Assembly: GCA_002451175.1 (NCBI GenBank)
Contig: DKBI01000125.1
Span: forward strand, 1-9,524
Reading direction: 5' to 3'
Origin: Betaproteobacteria bacterium UBA6904
Lineage (GTDB): Bacteria; Pseudomonadota; Gammaproteobacteria; Burkholderiales; SG8-39
DNA length: 9,524 bases
The notes beneath the pieces were generated by a model. It ran no database searches. It had not been told where the DNA came from and saw only the letters and a program-made list of their open reading frames with translations. The position numbers and the translations under genes were made by a program. Shown one piece after another: positions 6,724 to 9,524 of this stretch (positions are counted from its first letter, which is position 1; every line of letters starts with the position of its first letter).

Positions 6724-7946
6724 GACCGACGCCGGGACAGCTGGCGCACGCCGAGGCTGCCCTCGCCAAGCTGCTCGCCTTCACGTCCCCGGCGGACCAG
6801 GCGCTTTCCGCGTATTTCCGCGGGCACCGATCGCTCGGGCAGCGCGACCGGGCTTTCATCGCCGAGGCCGTGTATGCCGTATTGCGACGCAAGCGCTCGC
6901 TGGAGGCGGCGAGCGGCAGCGGCACGCCGCGCGAGCTGCTCACGGCGGCGCTGGTGCGCCTGTTCGGCCTGTCCGGGCGCGCGCTCGGGCTTGCGCCCGA
7001 TCACATCGCGCGGCTCCGCGGCGGCGACCCGGCGCGCTCGCCCGCCGAGCAAGTCGATCTGCCGGATTGGCTGTGGACGCGGCTCGTCGAACAGCAGGGG
7101 GACGCGGAAGCCCTGGCCATCGCGCGCGGACTGCTGCAGCCGGCGCCGCTCGACCTGCGCGTGAATCTCGCCCGGTTGTCGCGGGAGGCGGCGATCGAGC
7201 AGCTGCAGCTGGCGTGTGCGCCGACGCCGCTGTCGCCGGCCGGCATCCGCCTGTCCGGCAAGCCGGCGATTCAGCGGCATCCCCTGTTTCTCGACGGCTC
7301 GGTGGAGGTGCAGGACGAAGGCAGCCAGCTGCTCGCCTATCTGGTGGCGCCGAGGCGCGGCGAAATGGTCGCGGATTTCTGCGCCGGTGCCGGCGGCAAG
7401 ACGCTGGCGCTGGCCATGCTGATGCGCGGCACCGGGCGCGTGTACGCGATGGACGTTTCGGTCAAGCGCCTCGCGGCGCTGTCGCCGCGCGCGGCGCGAG
7501 CCGGCGTCTCGGACATTCACCCGATGGCGCTCGCGGACGAAAACGACCTGCGCGCGCGCCGTCTCGCCGGCAAGCTCGACCGCGTGCTGGTCGACGCGCC
7601 GTGCAGCGGCTTCGGCACCCTGCGGCGCAATCCCGATCTCAAGTGGCGCTACGGCCCGGAACGCGTCGCCGCGCTGGCGGAGCAGCAGGCGAAGATTCTC
7701 GCCGCGGCGGCGCGCCTCGTGAAGCCGGGCGGCCGGCTGGTGTACGCGACCTGCTCGATCCTCGACGAGGAGAACGCGAGCGTCGTCGCGCGGTTTCTCG
7801 ACGAGGTGGCCGGGTTCGAGGCGCTGTCCTGCGCCGAGATCTTCGCGCAGCAGCGGATTCCCCTCGATACGGGACGCGAACTGCGCCTGTGGCCGCACCG
7901 GCACGCCACCGACGGCTTCTTCGCGGCCGCGTTCGTGCGGCGCTAG
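6720..7946 (+). CDS. RsmB/NOP-family RNA (cytosine-5) methyltransferase
   Basis: S-adenosylmethionine-dependent m5C methyltransferase of 408 residues, probably acting on rRNA. The N-terminal part (about 1-110) is helical, as in the NusB-like domain of RsmB but more divergent. The catalytic core begins near 185 with SVEVQDEGSQLLA. It contains the SAM-binding DFCAGAGGKT (219-228), motif IV DAPCSGFGTLRRNPD (292-306, C295) and motif VI YATCSI (343-348, catalytic C345). Both active-site cysteines needed for methylation and release are present. The GTG start overlaps the DUF3108 stop (GTGA) and has no clear Shine-Dalgarno, suggesting reinitiation. Its stop TAG shares the palindrome CTAG with the stop of the converging terC-like gene. 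It could be RsmB (16S C967) or a related NOP enzyme; the target position is not provable here. Confidence 0.92.
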   Translation: MRPTPGQLAHAEAALAKLLAFTSPADQALSAYFRGHRSLGQRDRAFIAEAVYAVLRRKRSLEAASGSGTPRELLTAALVRLFGLSGRALGLAPDHIARLRGGDPARSPAEQVDLPDWLWTRLVEQQGDAEALAIARGLLQPAPLDLRVNLARLSREAAIEQLQLACAPTPLSPAGIRLSGKPAIQRHPLFLDGSVEVQDEGSQLLAYLVAPRRGEMVADFCAGAGGKTLALAMLMRGTGRVYAMDVSVKRLAALSPRAARAGVSDIHPMALADENDLRARRLAGKLDRVLVDAPCSGFGTLRRNPDLKWRYGPERVAALAEQQAKILAAAARLVKPGGRLVYATCSILDEENASVVARFLDEVAGFEALSCAEIFAQQRIPLDTGRELRLWPHRHATDGFFAAAFVRR

Positions 7947-8701
7947 GGCTTGCCGGAATCGCGCACGTAGGGCTCGTGCAGGTGCACGGGCGCCGCCGCG
8001 CGCTTGCGCAGGCGGATGTTGAGCATCTCGACCGCCACCGAGAAGGCCATCGCGAAGTACACGTAGCCCTTCGGCACGTCGTGATCGAATCCCGCGGCGA
8101 TCAGCACCACGCCGACGACGACGAGGAACGCCAGCGCCAGCATCTTGATCGTCGGGTGCGCGGAGACGAAGCGGCCGATGGCGCCGGCGAACAGCATCAT
8201 CAGGCCCACGGAGACGATCACCGCGGCGATCATGATTTCGATGCGCGACACCATGCCGACCGCGGTGATGATCGAATCCAGCGAGAACACCAGATCCACG
8301 ACCATGATCTGCAGGACGATGGCGCCGAAGCTGGCCTTCACGGCGGCCGATTGCCCGCCTTCCTGCCCCTCGAGCAGCTGGTGGATCTCGCCGACGCTCT
8401 TCCAGAGCAGGAACAGCCCGCCGCCGATGAGAATCAGGTCGCGTCCGGAAATCGGCTCGCCGAGCACCACGAACAGCGGCGAGGTGAGCCCGATGATCCA
8501 GGCCAGCAGGAACAGCAGCCCGATGCGCATGAACATCGCCATGGCGAGGCCGAGGCGACGCGCCTGCTCGCGCTGCCGCGCCGGCAGCTTGTCGACGAGG
8601 ATGGAGATGAAGATCACGTTGTCGATGCCGAGCACGAGCTCGAGCGCGGTCAGCGTGGCGAACGCGATCCAGGCTTGCGGGTCGGCGAGCAGCTCGATCA
8701 T
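7943..8701 (-). CDS. TerC/YgdQ family integral membrane protein
   Basis: Inner-membrane protein of 252 residues, close in sequence and length to E. coli YgdQ of the TerC (UPF0053) superfamily. There are about seven hydrophobic segments, with the two family motifs ELVLGIDNVIF (21-31) and DLVFSLDSIITAVG (136-149), whose acidic residues lie within the membrane. A third conserved block is HPTIKMLALAFL (182-193), followed by VPKGYVYFAMAFS. Family members have been linked to tellurite resistance and, more convincingly, to manganese or other metal efflux and metalation of exported proteins; the role here is inferred. The ATG at 8701 starts MIELLADPQAW, matching the YgdQ N-terminus, so the longer upstream frame was rejected. 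No CBS or CorC domain follows. I see no yybP-ykoY-type manganese riboswitch upstream. Confidence 0.92.
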   Translation of the reverse strand: MIELLADPQAWIAFATLTALELVLGIDNVIFISILVDKLPARQREQARRLGLAMAMFMRIGLLFLLAWIIGLTSPLFVVLGEPISGRDLILIGGGLFLLWKSVGEIHQLLEGQEGGQSAAVKASFGAIVLQIMVVDLVFSLDSIITAVGMVSRIEIMIAAVIVSVGLMMLFAGAIGRFVSAHPTIKMLALAFLVVVGVVLIAAGFDHDVPKGYVYFAMAFSVAVEMLNIRLRKRAAAPVHLHEPYVRDSGKP

Positions 8702-8830
8702 GGCGGTGTCCGTAAGTTGGGCCGCGATTATGCCCGAGGGCGCGAGGACCCGGTGCGGCTGGTGCGAAATACCGTTTGCCGACAGTCGGTTAGCGTTGCT
8801 TCGGCACGCCGCAGCGCGCGCGATGGTGCT

Positions 8831-8858
8831 TTGCGCCAGGGGGGGGTTCGCGTACAAT
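8831..8858 (+). promoter_or_regulatory. Predicted desaturase promoter with a G8 run in the spacer
   Basis: TTGCGC (8831-8836) and TACAAT (8853-8858) are separated by 16 bases. The -10 is strong and the -35 moderate. The spacer includes eight consecutive G residues (8839-8846). Transcription would start near 8865, about 43 bases before the desaturase ATG. Confidence 0.5.
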
Positions 8859-8869
8859 CCGCGCCCATG

Positions 8870-8892
8870 CGCCGCATCTCGCGGCGTTTTTT
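8870..8892 (+). terminator. Terminator-shaped hairpin in the desaturase leader
   Basis: CGCCGC (8870-8875) and GCGGCG (8881-8886) form a perfect 6-bp GC stem with a 5-base loop, followed directly by TTTTTT (8887-8892). This is the form of an intrinsic terminator on the + strand. No + strand gene ends nearby: the closest upstream is the methyltransferase, over 900 bases away, with a - strand gene in between. It therefore sits at the very 5' end of the desaturase transcript and may be an attenuator or a 5' stabilising structure. Confidence 0.45.
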
Positions 8893-8907
8893 GTGAGAGA
8901 TTCCTGG

Positions 8908-9524
8908 ATGCTATTTGCCGGCGTTTTCGACCTTCCGTGGTGGGGCTACGTGCTGGTGGCCCTGGGCCTGACGCACGTCACGATTGCCGCGGTGACGATC
9001 TTTCTGCATCGCCACCAGGCCCACCGAGCGCTCGAGCTGCATCCGGCGGTGTCGCACTTCTTCCGCTTCTGGCTGTGGGCGACCACCGGCATGGTCACGA
9101 AGGAGTGGGCGGCGATTCACCGCAAGCACCACGCCAAGTGCGAAACGCCGGACGATCCGCACAGCCCGCAGGTGTACGGCATCAACCGGGTGCTCTGGCT
9201 GGGGGTGTTCCTGTACGTGAAGGAGGCCTACAACCGCGAGACCATCGAGCGCTACGGCTATGGAACGCCGGACGACTGGATGGAGCGCAACGTGTATTCG
9301 CGCTTCGTGGTACTGGGGTTGACGGCGATGGGCATCACCGACGTCGTGCTGTTCGGCATCGTTCCGGGCGTGGTGATCTTCGTCACGCAGATCGCGTGGA
9401 TCCCGTTCTGGGCGGCGGGCGTGATCAACGGCATCGGCCACTACTGGGGATACCGGAACTGGGAGACGCCTGCGCCGGACGCGAGCCGCAACATCTCGCC
9501 CTGGGGCATCCTGATCGGCGGCGA
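8908..9524 (+). CDS. Membrane fatty-acid (acyl-CoA) desaturase, 5' part
   Basis: Di-iron membrane desaturase that introduces a cis double bond into fatty acyl chains, probably delta-9 type. The first 205 residues are present and the frame is open at the window end. Histidine box I is HRHQAHR (34-40) and box II is HRKHH (71-75) in the context EWAAIHRKHHAKCETPDDPHSP. A further conserved GIGHYWGYRN (175-184) matches the region before box III, which (HNxHH) should lie beyond the window. Hydrophobic segments are visible at about residues 11-33, 50-62, 95-104, 132-150 and 152-173. The ATG at 8908 has a weak purine-rich site (AGAGA, about 8896-8900) and starts MLFAGVFDLPWWGY, typical for the family. 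It could influence membrane fluidity; a substrate (acyl-CoA or phospholipid-bound chain) cannot be assigned. Confidence 0.92.
   Translation, partial: MLFAGVFDLPWWGYVLVALGLTHVTIAAVTIFLHRHQAHRALELHPAVSHFFRFWLWATTGMVTKEWAAIHRKHHAKCETPDDPHSPQVYGINRVLWLGVFLYVKEAYNRETIERYGYGTPDDWMERNVYSRFVVLGLTAMGITDVVLFGIVPGVVIFVTQIAWIPFWAAGVINGIGHYWGYRNWETPAPDASRNISPWGILIGG

Larger units (their letters stand above)
8702..8907. other. Divergent intergenic region between terC-like gene and desaturase
   Basis: About 206 non-coding bases, the longest gap in the window. On the - strand a CATAAT hexamer (8732-8727) could be the -10 of the terC-like gene, but no convincing -35 is placed 16-18 bases upstream. An imperfect operator-like palindrome CCGACAGTCGG lies at 8779-8789. 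The right-hand end carries the desaturase promoter and hairpin, listed separately. I see no RNA gene or recognisable riboswitch. Confidence 0.6.

Noticed and set aside
8702..8907. A yybP-ykoY manganese riboswitch in front of the terC-like gene
   Set aside because: I looked for the conserved GGGGAGUA-like core and multistem layout on the - strand and found neither.
1..9524. Mobile elements, CRISPR arrays, tRNA or rRNA genes
   Set aside because: I saw no transposase or integrase, no regularly spaced repeats, no terminal inverted repeats and no tRNA-like cloverleaf; known protein genes fill nearly all the space.

Overview
This 9.5 kb window is densely packed, GC-rich chromosomal DNA. Its genes look like a betaproteobacterium, possibly Burkholderiales or a relative: purN, a DUF3108 protein and an RsmB-type methyltransferase run consecutively, with gluQRS and a YgdQ-like TerC protein nearby. 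The taxon is an inference from gene order and protein similarity by eye. No rRNA, tRNA, insertion sequence, prophage or CRISPR array is visible. Eleven protein genes cover almost everything; the longest non-coding stretch is about 206 bases.

Region 1 (1-3519, + strand) is an acyl-CoA mutase operon fragment. It holds the C-terminal 266 residues of a B12-dependent acyl-CoA (methylmalonyl-CoA type) mutase large subunit that ends without a B12-binding domain. One base later begins an unusual 606-residue protein. Its N-terminal part is the G domain of MeaB, the GTPase that guards B12 loading of such mutases. It continues in frame into a complete galactose-1-phosphate uridylyltransferase-like (GalT/HIT superfamily) domain with zinc ligands and the HPH catalytic motif in place. 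An EamA-type transporter overlaps its stop codon by 4 bases. The MeaB-GalT fusion is the most novel item here.

Region 2 (3497-4357, - strand) is gluQRS, which makes glutamyl-queuosine on tRNA-Asp. It converges on and overlaps the transporter gene.

Region 3 (4358-7946, + strand) is a tightly coupled housekeeping operon. Behind a good sigma70-type promoter come a thioredoxin, a pirin/quercetinase, purN, a periplasmic DUF3108 protein and an RsmB/NOP-family rRNA m5C methyltransferase. The genes overlap by 4 to 32 bases or sit 16 bases apart.

Region 4 (7943-9524) holds a terC/ygdQ-like membrane protein on the - strand, whose stop codon shares the palindrome CTAG with that of the methyltransferase, and a divergent membrane fatty-acid desaturase that runs off the window. 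The desaturase promoter has an eight-G run in its spacer and is followed at once by a terminator-shaped hairpin with a T6 tract. That arrangement may be regulatory.
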